The position numbers were made by a program, and so were the translations under genes. A stretch of 64,000 nucleotides of DNA from Roseivirga echinicomitans (GTDB lineage Bacteria; Bacteroidota; Bacteroidia; Cytophagales; Cyclobacteriaceae), in NCBI RefSeq assembly GCF_001592935.1, contig NZ_LRDB01000002.1:1-64000 (forward strand), in the 5' to 3' direction. Every line of letters begins with the position of its first letter. Position 1 is the stretch's first letter. Of this stretch, positions 43,937 to 51,958 are shown piece by piece. The notes under the pieces were generated by a model. It did no database searches. It had not been told where the DNA came from and saw only the letters and a program-made list of their open reading frames with translations.

Positions 43937-44221
43937 ATGGGGATAACGAGATTAAAAAGAAAAGCGAGAAGAAATAAGCAGAGATCTGCTGATAGGGTTA
44001 ATAAAATCAAGCAATTGACAAGCACCCCTGTAATTGCTAACATTGACAAAGAAGAGCTTAAGGCTTCATTTGAAACAGCACCTAAAGCTGAGGCTAAGCC
44101 AAAAGCTAAAAAGGAGGAGGTTGAAAAGCCTGCTGCTGAAAAAGCGCCTAAAGCTGAAAAGGTAGAGAAAGCACCTAAAGCTAAGAAAGCGCCTAAAACT
44201 GAAAAGAAGACTGAGGAGTAA
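43937..44221 (+). CDS. Small basic Lys/Ala-rich protein (histone H1-like tail)
   Basis: A 94-residue protein. The first ~45 residues are basic and conserved-looking (GITRLKRKARRNKQRSADRV, then KQLTSTPVIANIDKEELKASF). The remainder is a lysine/alanine/proline/glutamate repeat (EKAPKAEKVEKAPKAKKAPK) like the C-terminal tails of bacterial histone H1 homologues. The frame opens at 43829, but the ATG at 43937 directly follows a -7 element and is the probable start. It may bind nucleic acid or the ribosome; no defined domain. A strong terminator follows at 44245-44270. Confidence 0.75.
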   Translation: MGITRLKRKARRNKQRSADRVNKIKQLTSTPVIANIDKEELKASFETAPKAEAKPKAKKEEVEKPAAEKAPKAEKVEKAPKAKKAPKTEKKTEE

Positions 44222-44244
44222 TTTCCTTTTAATAATATACCTTG

Positions 44245-44270
44245 AAGGGACTGTTGGAAAACTGTCCCTT
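44245..44270 (+). terminator. Intrinsic terminator after the small basic gene
   Basis: AAGGGAC 44245-44251 pairs with GTCCCTT 44264-44270 around a 12-nt loop, followed by TTTTTTG; 23 bp after the stop codon. Confidence 0.8.
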
Positions 44271-44371
44271 TTTTTGTTGGGCAAAAACTATTGTTAGATT
44301 TACGCCTCAGTCATCTTGTTAGGGTAAATAGGGAGGAATTGTTTATTTTGGTTGATTAACCTTATTCAACT

Positions 44372-45820
44372 ATGACGAACAGCGACAGACCTAAAGACAA
44401 AGATGAAAGTAAACTAAGGCGATGGGTGGCCAATCTTCAATTAGAAAGCTGGCAGTTGGAACTCCTTATTACTGGTTTTTCCATTTTTTTGCTAGCCACG
44501 GGTATTGGAGAGTACAATGACATTAACCGCAATATTCAGGAGAATAAGCTAAACCCAGGGGCGAATGGAATCAATCCTTTGCTCAGTATTTCCATCAATT
44601 TCATTTTAGATACCATCCCAATCGGGATGAAATTCTTTCTTATTAACTTATTGATTCACCTTCTACTCAGAGGGTTTTGGATTGGTATTGTTGGACTCAG
44701 TTCTGTTTCAAATTTTATCGACTACGACAAGCTTGGGTTTAAAGGGAAATTCCGGAAGTATATGCCTGAGAATGTTCGGTCACTTGATGAGCTGATTGTT
44801 CATTTAGATAAAATTTCCAGTGTAATCTTTGCTTATACTTTTCTATTGGTCTTTTCCATTGTTTCTGTGGTGATTGTTTTTGCTATAGGGGTGAGCCTAA
44901 TGAGCTTGACCGTAATACTTAGTACTGCTAGTGAACTGACCATCTGGATAGGTGTGCTGAATTTGTTGGCTGTTTTCTTGGTCATTTTCTATTTCATTTT
45001 GGCCATTATCTTCTTCCTCGACACTCTGTTTTTTAGTGCCTTTAAGAAATCGAAATGGTTCTCATTCTTGTATTACCCCATTTACCGTTTCTTTTCGGTA
45101 ATCACTTTATCTATCCTGTATCGGTCTATTTATTACCACCTCATTACTACTTATAAGAAGAAACAGATCATTGGTGTTTCTTCCGTTTTATTGGTTGTAC
45201 TTCTGATAACGCTAAAGGCTGATGCGCTAGATGTGAATGTATTCTATCCTGAGCGGACTAATATTTCAGAGCGCTACATGGTAGAAGAACTTTATGATGA
45301 TTTAAGGGCCGAAGATCAATTCATACATCAACTGAGTTTGCCTTCTAAATATGTAAAGAATGGCTTTCTCGAGTTATTCTTGCGTTATAACCCCAAGGAT
45401 AATGGTATACTTGAACTGCTATGTCCTGATAGTTACAAGCTGAGCCCAGAAGGAGGCGTGATGCAGGGTTTTAAAGCTGGAATGCAGGCTCAAATGGATA
45501 CAACCTTGAATGTTGACGATTTAATGCGCGATAAGAATTATGAATCAAGATTGGTCGAGTCTATCGCATGTCAAACTCAAATTTTTGAAGTGTACATTGA
45601 CGGAATGCTTTATTCTAACTTAGAGTATGTTTATAAAACTCATATTTCCAATGGTGAAAAAGGATATTTGGCTGTAATTGATGTGCTCGAGTTAGGTAGG
45701 GGAAAGCACTTGTTGGAAGTGAAAAAACTTAAAGCACCTAGTACCGCGCGTATTAGAGGGGTAGAAGCAGCTGATTTGAAAATGGAATCGATGTCTGTTC
45801 TTAATTTTTGGATAGAGTAA
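44372..45820 (+). CDS. Membrane protein of unknown function
   Basis: A 482-residue protein with about five to six membrane helices in the first ~300 residues (LELLITGFSIFLLATGIGEY; the pair near 75-110; the pair near 150-220; one near 265-285) and a soluble C-terminal domain of ~180 residues that would face outside the cytoplasm (VNVFYPERTNISERYMVEEL onward, ending LNFWIE). The family is not one I can name. It is a single gene, followed by a shared bidirectional terminator with oxyR. Confidence 0.75.
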   Translation: MTNSDRPKDKDESKLRRWVANLQLESWQLELLITGFSIFLLATGIGEYNDINRNIQENKLNPGANGINPLLSISINFILDTIPIGMKFFLINLLIHLLLRGFWIGIVGLSSVSNFIDYDKLGFKGKFRKYMPENVRSLDELIVHLDKISSVIFAYTFLLVFSIVSVVIVFAIGVSLMSLTVILSTASELTIWIGVLNLLAVFLVIFYFILAIIFFLDTLFFSAFKKSKWFSFLYYPIYRFFSVITLSILYRSIYYHLITTYKKKQIIGVSSVLLVVLLITLKADALDVNVFYPERTNISERYMVEELYDDLRAEDQFIHQLSLPSKYVKNGFLELFLRYNPKDNGILELLCPDSYKLSPEGGVMQGFKAGMQAQMDTTLNVDDLMRDKNYESRLVESIACQTQIFEVYIDGMLYSNLEYVYKTHISNGEKGYLAVIDVLELGRGKHLLEVKKLKAPSTARIRGVEAADLKMESMSVLNFWIE

Positions 45821-45865
45821 AAAAGCCCAAATACATTTGTGACTAGCACATTGCTTTGGGCTTTT
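45821..45865. terminator. Bidirectional terminator between the membrane protein gene and oxyR
   Basis: AAAAGCCCAAA 45821-45831 is the exact reverse complement of TTTGGGCTTTT 45855-45865, so both converging transcripts end in a GC stem followed by T residues. It starts at the stop codon of the 44372 gene and ends 12 bp before the oxyR stop. Confidence 0.75.
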
Positions 45866-45877
45866 CGAGCAATAAGA

Positions 45878-46807
45878 TTATCGCCATTTTACCTTGGTGA
45901 ATTTCTTCCCTTTCTGAAAATGATCAGGAATGTTTGAAAGAATTTCTTTCCGTAGTTTTTCTATCAGTGATTCTTTGGTGAAGCTTTTGTGTACCACTAA
46001 ACTTATTTCTCTTACCGGCTCAGGGCTATCTAAACGTTTTACTCTTGGGTCGTTAAGTTCTTCTATTACAGAAAGTTCTGGCACAAGGGTGTAGCCCATA
46101 TTAGAGCGTACCATATTTTTCAGCGTTTCAATGGAGCCGCTTTCGTAAGAGAACCCAGGATTGTCCGACTGCTTCTTTTTATCACAGATATTGAGTACTT
46201 GGTTTCTGAAGCAATGCCCTTGATTTAGGAGCCACAGACCATACAATGGCAAGTTGTCGGTTTTAACGTTGCTTTTGCCATAAAGAGAATGGTTTTCAGA
46301 GCTATAGACTAAAAACGGTTCATTGTACAATGGGATTTCCCGAATGGATGATTCTTCCAACGGAGTGGCCAGAATGCCAATGTCTACAAAGTCATTTTTC
46401 AAGGCATTAATAATTTCCTCCGATTCCATTTCCCTGATTTGCAGGTGCGTATTGGGGTGCTTTTCTGAAAAGGTTTTCAGAAATCTAGGCATTAGGTAAG
46501 GAGCCACGGTAGGAATAACTGCAATTCTGAAGCTTCCTGTAATGGTATCTTTTTCCAAGTTCACCAATTCCTTTAATTGATGCGCTTCTCTCAAAATTTG
46601 TCTGGCCTTGCTTATAATCAATTCACCCGTTGGGGTAGGTACGATTGGATGGCGTGAACGATCAAAGATTAGCGTGTTCATTTCGTCTTCTAGTTTTTGA
46701 ACTTGAAGTGTGAGGGTGGGTTGGGTGACAAAACAGTGTGAGGCTGCGGTTACAAAGTGACGGTGCGTATCGAGCGCAACGATATATTCGAGTTGTTGTA
46801 AGGTCAT
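45878..46807 (-). CDS. oxyR: OxyR-type LysR family peroxide regulator
   Basis: A 309-residue LysR-family regulator. The N-terminal helix-turn-helix is MTLQQLEYIVALDTHRHFVTAASHCFVTQPTLTLQVQKLE in segments. The effector domain contains the two redox cysteines of OxyR in LLNQGHCFRNQVLNIC, with the spacing of E. coli Cys199/Cys208, so it should sense hydrogen peroxide by forming a disulfide. The start codon is immediately followed upstream by an OxyR-type palindrome (46811-46846), pointing to autoregulation. A 2-Cys peroxiredoxin gene, a classic OxyR target, is 4 kb away. Confidence 0.92.
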   Translation of the reverse strand: MTLQQLEYIVALDTHRHFVTAASHCFVTQPTLTLQVQKLEDEMNTLIFDRSRHPIVPTPTGELIISKARQILREAHQLKELVNLEKDTITGSFRIAVIPTVAPYLMPRFLKTFSEKHPNTHLQIREMESEEIINALKNDFVDIGILATPLEESSIREIPLYNEPFLVYSSENHSLYGKSNVKTDNLPLYGLWLLNQGHCFRNQVLNICDKKKQSDNPGFSYESGSIETLKNMVRSNMGYTLVPELSVIEELNDPRVKRLDSPEPVREISLVVHKSFTKESLIEKLRKEILSNIPDHFQKGKKFTKVKWR

Positions 46808-46810
46808 CGT

Positions 46811-46846
46811 ATAGTTTTAGTCTATACTAATATAGATACCATTAAT
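46811..46846 (-). promoter_or_regulatory. Putative OxyR operator upstream of oxyR
   Basis: ATAG 46811-46814, N7, CTAT 46822-46825, N6, ATAG 46832-46835, N7, then TAAT at 46843-46846. The OxyR consensus is four such tetranucleotides spaced seven apart (ATAG-N7-CTAT-N7-ATAG-N7-CTAT). The first half-site is exact; the middle spacing is one base short and the last element is degenerate. It begins 4 bp before the oxyR start and lies in the divergent oxyR/thioesterase gap. Confidence 0.6.
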
Positions 46847-46927
46847 TTGATTAATAGTTCCGAAAGGCGGAAATTTATGCCAACAATAAAAAATTAAGCA
46901 AGGCTAAAACTCACGGAAAAACGAATT

Positions 46928-47317
46928 ATGAACTTTCACACTAGAAAATGGGTAAGACCCGGAGACTTAAACCCCAACGCCACGTTGTTTGGAGGTAGAC
47001 TACTCGAATGGATTGATGAAGAAGCGGCACTTTACACCATTGTGCAGCTTGAGAATAAACACGTGGTAACCAAGTTTATCTCTGAAATCAATTTTATTAA
47101 TGCCCCACGTCAAGGCGATATTATAGAGATTGGAATTGAAGCCGTGACTTTTGGCCGGACTTCAATTACATTAAGGTGTGAAGTGCGAAATAAGCTTACT
47201 AGAGAAGATATTCTGAGTATTGCCAAAATCACCATGGTAAACTTAGGCGAAGACGGAAAGCCTGTTGAGCATGGTAAAACCAAAATTGAATACGTCAGTG
47301 ATCGGGTGAATTCGTAA
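46928..47317 (+). CDS. Hotdog-fold acyl-CoA thioesterase (YciA-like)
   Basis: A 129-residue single hotdog domain. The active-site helix segment LNPNATLFGGRLLEWIDEEAALY carries the family's N/D and G-G turn with the acidic residue, and KHVVTKFISEINFINAPRQGDIIEI the CoA-contact strand. YciA-type enzymes hydrolyse acyl-CoAs of varied chain length. It is divergent from oxyR across a 120-bp gap containing the OxyR-like operator. A hairpin terminator follows. Confidence 0.88.
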   Translation: MNFHTRKWVRPGDLNPNATLFGGRLLEWIDEEAALYTIVQLENKHVVTKFISEINFINAPRQGDIIEIGIEAVTFGRTSITLRCEVRNKLTREDILSIAKITMVNLGEDGKPVEHGKTKIEYVSDRVNS

Positions 47318-47336
47318 TCATAGAAATTTAAATGAG

Positions 47337-47367
47337 GCAGGAGTACGATGAGTCATTGTGCTCCTGC
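47337..47367 (+). terminator. Intrinsic terminator after the thioesterase gene
   Basis: GCAGGAG 47337-47343 pairs with CTCCTGC 47361-47367. The inner region (TACGATGA / TCATTGTG) also pairs with two G-U wobbles, giving a stem of about 15 bp; followed by TTTATC. Confidence 0.6.
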
Positions 47368-47386
47368 TTTATCTGGTGTTTATTTT

Positions 47387-47525
47387 TTACCTTCTATGGT
47401 CAGAATCTTCCAGCATATTGAGGTAACTCATATAGGGTGAATCAGCAATATCTCCATTCACAAAGGCTTCCAATACAACGCAGCGGAGTTCGCTTACGTG
47501 GAGGTAATTATTGAATTTGCCATGG
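47387..47525 (-). pseudogene. Remnant of an rsgA 3' end (diverged copy)
   Basis: The minus strand encodes the last ~45 codons of RsgA with its stop: the reading ends DSDHRR, against DSDNRR in the intact gene at 48835. Upstream it reads AFVNGDIADSPYMSYLNMLE against AFVNGEIADSRYMSYLSMLE. Nucleotide identity over ~140 bp is about 80 percent, with many synonymous differences. The zinc-site Cys-Leu-His segment is changed (Cys to Tyr), and homology stops at about 47525. There is no start or GTPase domain, so it is non-functional. With the intact gene it forms a direct repeat around the beta-propeller gene. Confidence 0.8.
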
Positions 47526-47643
47526 AAGACCCTCCTCTTGTTTAGATTCAATAACCTTTAGTGGAAATGCCATTCAGAAAATAGAATTGCTGTCGATAAT
47601 ATTCTATTTTACAGTTAAATGTTTATGTAGAACCACTCAATTT

Positions 47644-48774
47644 ATGCGCTCAAAAATCAGTATTCTTCTTTCACTATTCGTTGCTATGTCTTGCAGTAAT
47701 TTGAACTCCGAGTCCTTGAATGATTCAACTGATGGTGTTGATGTGTTGGTTACCACGGACTCATTTCCAGAAGTAATTGATTTAAGTACTGTGGCAGATT
47801 CGATAGAGATACCTCCTGTTTTACTATTGACTCGGGCCGTGGCCTCAAGTAATGACCTTCTTGTTGCTCATGACGTGGGTAGTAAAGACACCCTCTTTAG
47901 GGTCTTTAACTCTACCAATGGTAAGTATTTGGGAGGCTTCGGTTATACTGGGCCAGGCCCGCTAGACTTCGAGTTTCAGGTTGTACTTCCGTTGAGTATC
48001 AGTATGCAAGGTGATACCTTGCAAGCATCTGATGAGAAAACGCATAGAGCATTTTTGATTGATAGTAAGGCTGCTCTTAAGGAGGGCAAACTTAAGTCAA
48101 CCCATGTTTCACTTTTGGATAGAGTGTCTTTTCCAAAAGATCTGACTCCATTAAGTCGTGCGGTACTTATCGGTAATACTACTCTTTATGGAGTGAAGGA
48201 TGCGGGTGTAGAAAAGCACCTCTATGCTTACAACTTGGAATCAAAAGAAGTAGAACAGTTATTTGATTTTCCTGATTTCCGCCCTTCTGTACCGGCTACG
48301 GCTAATGGTAGCCTTTATATGAGTGATTTTGCCCTTTCTACAGATGGGAGAAAAGCTGTATTTGTTTATCGTTATTTTCCTGTGATCCGAATTTACAATT
48401 TCGATAAACTTGACTATACTGAAATCAATTATGCATCACAAAACGAGCAGTTAAAGAATATTGAAACTTACCCTGATGAAGGGTATATAATTGATAGAGA
48501 TATGTATAAGTACTACGGTTCGGTAGAGATTACTGATGAAAGAATTTATGCGAGTTATCATGAGTATCAATACGTAATTGAAAATGGGGAGAGACGTACG
48601 AACTGGGCTAAAGAATATAGAGAGTTACACGTTTTCGATTTGTCGGGCAAACCATTGCAGAAAATCATCCTGCCCAAACCGTTCGTTAGATTCACCATTA
48701 GTCCAGACGACAAGCTTTTATACTTTACTAAGCCAGATATAGAAGATCAGCTGTTCTATTATAAACTGAAATAG
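47644..48774 (+). CDS. 6-bladed beta-propeller lipoprotein (BF3164-like)
   Basis: A 376-residue lipoprotein (signal SKISILLSLFVAMSC). The frame opens at 47587, but the Met at 47644 gives the proper signal. The body is a beta-propeller: repeated blades such as YLGGFGYTGPGPLDFEFQ (the GPGP-x-F turn typical of the BF3164/6-bladed family), RSAVLIGNTTLYGVKD-type and VFDLSGKPLQKIILPKPF. Such proteins sit at the membrane and bind small ligands or proteins, with no enzymatic evidence. It lies between the rsgA remnant and intact rsgA, so its position suggests recent insertion. Confidence 0.8.
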   Translation: MRSKISILLSLFVAMSCSNLNSESLNDSTDGVDVLVTTDSFPEVIDLSTVADSIEIPPVLLLTRAVASSNDLLVAHDVGSKDTLFRVFNSTNGKYLGGFGYTGPGPLDFEFQVVLPLSISMQGDTLQASDEKTHRAFLIDSKAALKEGKLKSTHVSLLDRVSFPKDLTPLSRAVLIGNTTLYGVKDAGVEKHLYAYNLESKEVEQLFDFPDFRPSVPATANGSLYMSDFALSTDGRKAVFVYRYFPVIRIYNFDKLDYTEINYASQNEQLKNIETYPDEGYIIDRDMYKYYGSVEITDERIYASYHEYQYVIENGERRTNWAKEYRELHVFDLSGKPLQKIILPKPFVRFTISPDDKLLYFTKPDIEDQLFYYKLK

Positions 48775-48834
48775 AACGAGCAGTTGTGTTATGGAGCAAA
48801 CACCTTGTCGTAGAAAGCTTAATGATTGAAGAGA

Positions 48835-49764
48835 TTACCTTCTATTGTCAGAATCTTCCAGCATACTCAGGTAGCTCATATAGCGTGAATCTGCAATTTC
48901 TCCATTAACAAAGGCTTCTAATACTGCGCAGCCAGGTTCGTTTACGTGTAGACAGTTATTGAACTTACACTGCCCTAAAAATGCCCTCATTTCAGGGAAG
49001 TAGTCGCTAATTTCTTCTTGCTCCATTTCGACCAAACCCAGCTCTTTGATTCCAGGCGTATCTATGATTCGAGCATCACCTTCAGTTTCAAACATTTCGG
49101 CAAAGGTGGTGGTGTGGGTTCCTTTATTGGCAAAAGTGGAAACTTCGCCAATTCGCAAACCAAGCTCAGGCACTAAAGCATTCAATAATGAAGATTTCCC
49201 TACTCCAGAATGGCCAGAAATTAAAGAGGTTTTGCCTTTGAGCGCAGTCTTAATTTCGTCTAGTCCTTGTTCTTCTAAGACCGAGATGAGTAGGGTACGA
49301 TAACCAATGCCTTCGTACAATTCTTTTAGCTGTGCTACAACTCCTAAGCCTTCTTGATCCAGTAAATCACTTTTGTTAATGACCAAAACACAAGGGATTC
49401 TAAAAGATTCGGCACTGACCAAAAAGCGATCGATAAAGCCCAAAGAAGTACGCGGAAAAGCCAGTGTAGCGACTAAAAGTGCTTGGTCTAAATTAGAAGC
49501 AATGATGTGTGAAAAATTAGACTTACGAGTAGACTTGCGAATGATATAATTGGAGCGTGGCTCAATTGTTTTGATTACAGCCGAACCTTCTTCACCTTCT
49601 TGGTCAAGAAGTACCCAATCGCCCACCGCAATAGGGTTGTTTACTTTTAGCTTGTCTTGTTTGAATTTACCGCGTAAACGAGCTTTGAAAATTTCTCCGC
49701 TTTCGGTTTTTACTTCATACCATGACCCCGTAGATCGAATGACTCTTCCTCTCATTTGTTCCAT
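48835..49764 (-). CDS. rsgA: Ribosome small-subunit GTPase RsgA
   Basis: A 309-residue circularly permuted GTPase that checks late 30S assembly. An OB-fold N terminus (RVIRSTGSWYEVKTESGE, then WVLLDQEGEEG) precedes the G domain with G4 first (VINKSDL), then the P-loop SGHSGVGKSSLLNAL and the switch DTPGIKELGL. The C-terminal zinc finger is CKFNNCLHVNEPGC. It overlaps kdtA by 13 bases. Its 3' end is the parent of the remnant at 47387-47525. Confidence 0.96.
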   Translation of the reverse strand: MEQMRGRVIRSTGSWYEVKTESGEIFKARLRGKFKQDKLKVNNPIAVGDWVLLDQEGEEGSAVIKTIEPRSNYIIRKSTRKSNFSHIIASNLDQALLVATLAFPRTSLGFIDRFLVSAESFRIPCVLVINKSDLLDQEGLGVVAQLKELYEGIGYRTLLISVLEEQGLDEIKTALKGKTSLISGHSGVGKSSLLNALVPELGLRIGEVSTFANKGTHTTTFAEMFETEGDARIIDTPGIKELGLVEMEQEEISDYFPEMRAFLGQCKFNNCLHVNEPGCAVLEAFVNGEIADSRYMSYLSMLEDSDNRR

Positions 49765-50996
49765 TGGGTTAAACTGTCCATAATTTTAGCCGTGGCTCCA
49801 GTATTTTCTCGAATATATGCTTTACAATGCTCTGATGCTTTACTTCTGAAATCAATATCCGTGGAAAGCCTTTTGAAATGCGCTTCAATCTCGGCCTGCT
49901 GAGTGAATGAGAATGCACCTCCTTTTTCAATCAAGGCCAACGACTCCGGGAATTTTTCCAGATTATTATTCCCGAAAATCACGGGCAAGCCAAAAGTTAC
50001 CGCTTCCAATATGTTGTGCAGCCCGTCTCCAAAAGCCCCTCCAATGTACGAAAATTGGCCATATTGATAGAGGGAAGAAAGCATCCCTATGGTGTTGATA
50101 ATTATGATTCGAGATTGATCTATGCTTTCTGGAGTTGCTTCAGTAATTCGGCAAAAAGGAAGTTTAAGTCCCTTTTCTAATTGCTTAATACTGTTCTCGC
50201 TTACATCGTGCGGAGCAATAATAAATTTAATGTTTTCGGAACGATTGATAATCGGGTAGAGGAAGGCCATGTCCGCAGGCCAGCAGCTTCCAATCACCAT
50301 AGTAAGGTGGTTTTGGCTAAACTGCGCTACCAATGGGAAATGCTTTGGGTTGCTTACGGTGTCTACCACTCTATCAAAACGTGTGTCGCCAGCAACGGAA
50401 ACCTGATTGATGTTGATTTGCTGCAGTAATTTTTCTGACTTCTCATTCTGAACAAAAATTTGGTCAAAGAAAGCGAGGGTTTTTCTGAAAAAACCACCAC
50501 TAGGTTTAAAGAATCGTTGTTTTCCGTTGAATAAAGCCGAAATACAATACAGCGGAATTTTACGTTCACTGGTTTGCTTGAGGTAATGATACCAAAACTC
50601 GTATTTCACGAAAATCACCAAGGCTGGATTGACGATGTTTAAAAAGCGCTTGGCGTTCTTTTTTGTGTCAATGGGTAGATAGTAAACAAAGTCAGCTTCG
50701 GTATAATTCTTTCTCAGTTCATAGCCCGATGGGGAGAAAAAGGTGATGAGAATTTTATGATTGGGTTTCGCTTTACGGAAAGCCTCGATTACTGGGCGTC
50801 CTTGCTCAAACTCGCCTAGGGAAGCACAGTGAAACCAAGCTACTGGTCTTTTGATAGAGGAGAAATCTCTTTCAAGTTGTTCAAATATGTTTTTCCTACC
50901 TATAACAAACTTCTTCGCTTTTTCATTGAATGGAGCGACCAAACCAACGATTAGGCGATAAAAGAGGACGGATACATTATAGAGAACAACTGCCAT
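49752..50996 (-). CDS. kdtA: 3-deoxy-D-manno-octulosonic acid transferase
   Basis: A 414-residue GT-B enzyme of the WaaA family, which attaches Kdo to lipid A. The membrane-anchored N terminus (VVLYNVSVLFYRLIVGLVAPF) is followed by WFHCASLGEFEQGRP (active-site Glu), ILITFFSPSGYELRKNY, YLPIDTKKNAKRFL and VKYEFWYHYL, then the C-terminal YIGGAFGDGLHNILEAV, all hallmarks of the family. Its presence confirms a Gram-negative envelope with Kdo lipid A. It overlaps rsgA by 13 bases, so the two are cotranscribed. Confidence 0.95.
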   Translation of the reverse strand: MAVVLYNVSVLFYRLIVGLVAPFNEKAKKFVIGRKNIFEQLERDFSSIKRPVAWFHCASLGEFEQGRPVIEAFRKAKPNHKILITFFSPSGYELRKNYTEADFVYYLPIDTKKNAKRFLNIVNPALVIFVKYEFWYHYLKQTSERKIPLYCISALFNGKQRFFKPSGGFFRKTLAFFDQIFVQNEKSEKLLQQININQVSVAGDTRFDRVVDTVSNPKHFPLVAQFSQNHLTMVIGSCWPADMAFLYPIINRSENIKFIIAPHDVSENSIKQLEKGLKLPFCRITEATPESIDQSRIIIINTIGMLSSLYQYGQFSYIGGAFGDGLHNILEAVTFGLPVIFGNNNLEKFPESLALIEKGGAFSFTQQAEIEAHFKRLSTDIDFRSKASEHCKAYIRENTGATAKIMDSLTQWNK

Positions 50997-51015
50997 TCAG
51001 GACAAAAATAAAAAA

Positions 51016-51032
51016 CCCTCCATTAAGGAGGG
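51016..51032 (-). terminator. Intrinsic terminator after the peroxiredoxin gene
   Basis: CCCTCC 51016-51021 and GGAGGG 51027-51032 form a stem with a 5-nt loop; on the minus strand it is followed by TTTTTTATTTTT. It lies 27 bp after the peroxiredoxin stop. Confidence 0.8.
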
Positions 51033-51058
51033 CTTTAATGCTTGATATTTAATTAAGC

Positions 51059-51688
51059 TTAGTTTTTAGAAAGGTAATCAGCAACGCCATCTTTGGTAGC
51101 TTTCATTGCTTCTTTTCCTTCTTCCCAGTTTGCAGGGCAAACCTCACCGTATTTTTCAACGTGATGAAGCGCGTCTACCAAACGGATCATTTCATCAATA
51201 TTTCTACCTAACGGCAAATCGTTGATTGTTTCTTGTCTTACAGTTCCTTCTTTATCAATCAAGAATGTACCTCTGTAAGCAATTGGAGCTCCTTCGAAGG
51301 TCAGATTACCTTCTTCATTGTAGTTCCAATCACCAGCTAAAACACCATAATTATGAGCAATAGTTTTTGCCGTATCTGCAACAACAGGATAAGTAACGCC
51401 TTCAATACCTCCTTGATTTTTTGGAGTCATTAACCAAGCTAAATGACTTTCTTCTGTATCGCAAGAAGCAGCAACTACAGCAACACCTCGCTTTTCGAAT
51501 TCTCCCAATTTCTCTTGGAAAGCCAAGATTTCAGTAGGACACACGAAAGTGAAGTCTTTAGGGTAGAAGAAGAATACTACATCTTTTTTCCCGATGTATT
51601 GATCAAGAGAGAATCCCTCAACTATTTCTTCTCCGTTAATTACCGCTGGTGCGCTAAATATTGGTGCTTTTTTTCCAACTAATGACAT
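51059..51688 (-). CDS. 2-Cys peroxiredoxin (AhpC/Tsa family)
   Basis: A 209-residue peroxiredoxin. The peroxidatic Cys50 is in FTFVCPTE. The resolving cysteine is in YGEVCPANWEEGKEA near residue 184, so this is a typical 2-Cys form. The AFQEKLGEFEKRGVAVVAASCDTEESHLAW segment (in two parts) is standard. It reduces hydrogen peroxide and organic hydroperoxides with thioredoxin- or AhpF-type reductants. A textbook promoter is at 51814-51844. OxyR lies 5 kb away, but I see no OxyR palindrome in front of this gene. Confidence 0.94.
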   Translation of the reverse strand: MSLVGKKAPIFSAPAVINGEEIVEGFSLDQYIGKKDVVFFFYPKDFTFVCPTEILAFQEKLGEFEKRGVAVVAASCDTEESHLAWLMTPKNQGGIEGVTYPVVADTAKTIAHNYGVLAGDWNYNEEGNLTFEGAPIAYRGTFLIDKEGTVRQETINDLPLGRNIDEMIRLVDALHHVEKYGEVCPANWEEGKEAMKATKDGVADYLSKN

Positions 51689-51813
51689 TTGTTTTTTTAT
51701 TTGAATTGAATAATTGATTTCTTTTACTAATCTTTACATAAAGAGACCACTCAGATTACTTAAGCTCCACCTTTATTTTGATAACCAGAAAAGTATCTCT
51801 GTGCTTTCGGGTG

Positions 51814-51844
51814 CAAAGATAACTGTCTTTAGAACCGATATCAA
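51814..51844 (-). promoter_or_regulatory. Bacteroidota promoter of the peroxiredoxin gene
   Basis: On the minus strand: TTG (51844-51842), 20-nt spacer, TATCTTTG (51821-51814), an exact -7 consensus. It implies a ~115-nt leader before the ATG at 51688, longer than usual for these genes. Confidence 0.65.
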
Positions 51845-51958
51845 ATGCTTAAAGTTCTTCTTTTTGAGAAAGAATGAACTAAGTTTTGAACAATATAGGC
51901 ATAGAATGCAGGCACCGAATTTATTGTTAACTTTACGTAACCTGTTAATACTTATACA

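Larger units (their letters stand above)
47318..47643. other. Gene-free gap holding a terminator and the rsgA remnant
   Basis: Between the thioesterase stop and the propeller start there are 326 bp. They contain the thioesterase terminator (47337-47367), the rsgA remnant (47387-47525), and about 115 bp of AT-rich sequence (47526-47643) that should hold the propeller gene promoter. In the last stretch I see no perfect -7 element. Confidence 0.6.

Noticed and set aside
51689-51958. OxyR binding site in front of the peroxiredoxin gene
   Set aside because: A good -33/-7 promoter is present, but no ATAG/CTAT array with 7-base spacing could be found, so OxyR control cannot be claimed.
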